A stretch of DNA of 7,566 nt, from contig JAAYQB010000090.1 in the NCBI GenBank assembly GCA_012519525.1, forward strand, positions 1 through 7,566. The letters run 5' to 3'. The translations under genes were made by a program, and so were the position numbers. Source of the stretch: Bacteroidales bacterium. GTDB taxonomy: Bacteria > Bacteroidota > Bacteroidia > Bacteroidales > WCHB1-69. The notes beneath the pieces are model-generated. The model was not told where the DNA came from. It did no database searches and saw nothing but the letters and a program-made list of their open reading frames with translations. Each line of letters begins with the position of its first letter. Within the stretch, counting starts at the first letter, position 1. This document shows positions 6,699 through 7,566 of this stretch, in pieces.

Positions 6699-7412
6699 TT
6701 ATAAAGCCTGAAATTTGTTGATTATGGAATTTATGTCGTTAGATTTATTAGATGTAATTTCAAAATACAAAATAGAGTACTTATATTCATTATTATAAGA
6801 GGAAACGGAAAGTCCAAGTATTACTTTATTGTCGTATGTTTTAAAATAAATCACATTATTATTATTTCCCATATATTCATATCTTTCAATTAAGTATGTA
6901 GCTAATATATCTTTCATATAAGTATCAATGAGTATAATACTTGCTATAAGTTTATATTCCTCAAAAGAATACCCTACCATTGCTACATACGGCATATCGC
7001 CTTCATATAACAACGATTGGTCTTTTTCTGTTAATAGTTCTCTTTTTTCAAAATCTTTAACTTCGTTTTTATAAGCTCCGAAATTACAGCATAATTCTGC
7101 AAATAGAAAAGGATGATAGGGTTTAATTGTTACTTTGCATTCTGCCGTATACTGTCCGTCCGTTGATTTAGCGGTTATCACTGCTTCGCCGATAGATACG
7201 CCGTGTATTAGACCGCTTGGCGATACGATAGCGATATTTTTGTTGCTTGAAGTGAAAGTATAGTCCATTTCTTCATCCAAGAACGAAACGTTAAGTTGTT
7301 TTTCTTCGTCATAGTGCATTGTGACGTTAGTTTCGGATAGCACGATGCCTTGTTCTTTTTTACATCCAATAAACAGTATTGCAACTGTTAAGATAAATAA
7401 AATTTTTTTCAT
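6699..7412 (-). CDS. Lipoprotein with one bacterial Ig-like (group 2) domain and an unknown C-terminal half
   Basis: This 237-residue protein begins with a clear lipoprotein signal peptide (MKKILFILTVAILFIGC, acceptor Cys17), so it should be lipid-anchored in the envelope. Residues about 22-97 form a BIG2-type Ig-like domain. They show the usual progression: a strand with LSETNVTM, then YTFTSSNKNIAIVSPSGLIHGVSIGEAVITAKS, written as separate strands, and a closing ECKVTIKP. Such domains usually act as stalks or adhesion modules. Residues 100-237 match no family I know: they are rich in Tyr, Ile and Asn, have a Cys pair (108-109), a short Asn run (183-186) and no catalytic motif I can identify. 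CpG is frequent in the Ig-coding part and rare in the C-terminal part, which suggests a composite gene. No canonical TAnnTTTG lies upstream on the minus strand, so its promoter is unclear. It runs opposite to its neighbours and looks like an accessory gene. Confidence 0.85.
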   Translation of the reverse strand: MKKILFILTVAILFIGCKKEQGIVLSETNVTMHYDEEKQLNVSFLDEEMDYTFTSSNKNIAIVSPSGLIHGVSIGEAVITAKSTDGQYTAECKVTIKPYHPFLFAELCCNFGAYKNEVKDFEKRELLTEKDQSLLYEGDMPYVAMVGYSFEEYKLIASIILIDTYMKDILATYLIERYEYMGNNNNVIYFKTYDNKVILGLSVSSYNNEYKYSILYFEITSNKSNDINSIINKFQAL

Positions 7413-7566
7413 AATGTTAGTTATTTAAATTTTGACAATAATTAATTAGTCGACCCTTAAAAACATTTTAATTTATTGAATATCATTAAAATAATTTGTA
7501 AAATATATTGAAGATATTGCAATTATTTGTATCTTTGCAACAAAAATCTTGTATATTTTTGTATGA
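7413..7566. other. Divergent intergenic region at the right edge
   Basis: These 154 bp of very AT-rich DNA lie upstream of the Ig-like lipoprotein gene and of an unseen rightward gene. A clear rightward promoter lies at 7508-7537; no comparable leftward promoter is visible. An ATG at 7563-7565 could be the start of the next gene but only one further base is present. Confidence 0.6.
7508..7537 (+). promoter_or_regulatory. Rightward promoter for a gene beyond the window
   Basis: TTG at 7508-7510 and TATCTTTG at 7530-7537 are 19 bp apart, fitting the Bacteroidota -33/-7 pattern. The -7 box is identical to that of the rel promoter, including the preceding G-less context TTTG next to it. Transcription would begin around 7542-7545. 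A second consensus-like box, TATTTTTG, occurs at 7554-7561 but lacks a well-spaced -33 partner. Confidence 0.6.

Noticed and set aside
1..7566. CRISPR array, insertion sequence, integrase, tRNA or rRNA gene
   Set aside because: I saw no regularly spaced direct repeats, transposase or integrase reading frame, terminal inverted repeats, or tRNA-like cloverleaf anywhere in the window.

Overview
The window is AT-rich chromosomal DNA from a member of the Bacteroidota, possibly Bacteroidales. The evidence is the set of Bacteroidota-type -7 boxes (TAnnTTTG, seen as TATCTTTG and TATTTTTG), the absence of Shine-Dalgarno sequences before most genes, the many short lipoproteins, and a lipoprotein that resembles the Bacteroidota family DUF4292. 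The species cannot be named from this sequence.

Layout from left to right: a near-perfect hairpin terminator (1-30). A leftward pair, lpdA (dihydrolipoyl dehydrogenase) then fabD (malonyl-CoA:ACP transacylase), 30 bp apart and ending at that terminator. A 291-bp divergent intergenic region (2350-2640) holding the promoters of lpdA and rel. A tightly packed rightward cluster: rel (bifunctional RelA/SpoT-type (p)ppGpp enzyme), a DUF4292-like lipoprotein and queG (epoxyqueuosine reductase), with gaps of 6 and 1 nt. A 76-bp convergent gap with no clear terminator. A leftward lipoprotein with one group-2 bacterial Ig-like domain and an unrecognised C-terminal half. Finally a 154-bp intergenic region with a good promoter reading out of the right edge.

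How the genes fit together: LpdA serves 2-oxoacid dehydrogenases that make acyl-CoAs such as acetyl-CoA, and FabD loads malonyl groups onto ACP for fatty-acid synthesis, so the leftward pair links carbon flux to membrane lipid. The rightward cluster joins the stringent-response enzyme to an envelope lipoprotein and the last step of tRNA queuosine synthesis. The link may be no more than co-expression.

Most of the window is core metabolism and I see no mobile element, CRISPR array, RNA gene or clear new system. The points most worth a second look are the loss of the tRNA-contacting histidine in the TGS domain of Rel, possible small hairpins in the rel leader next to the start codon, and a sharp base-composition break inside the Ig-like lipoprotein that coincides with its domain boundary.
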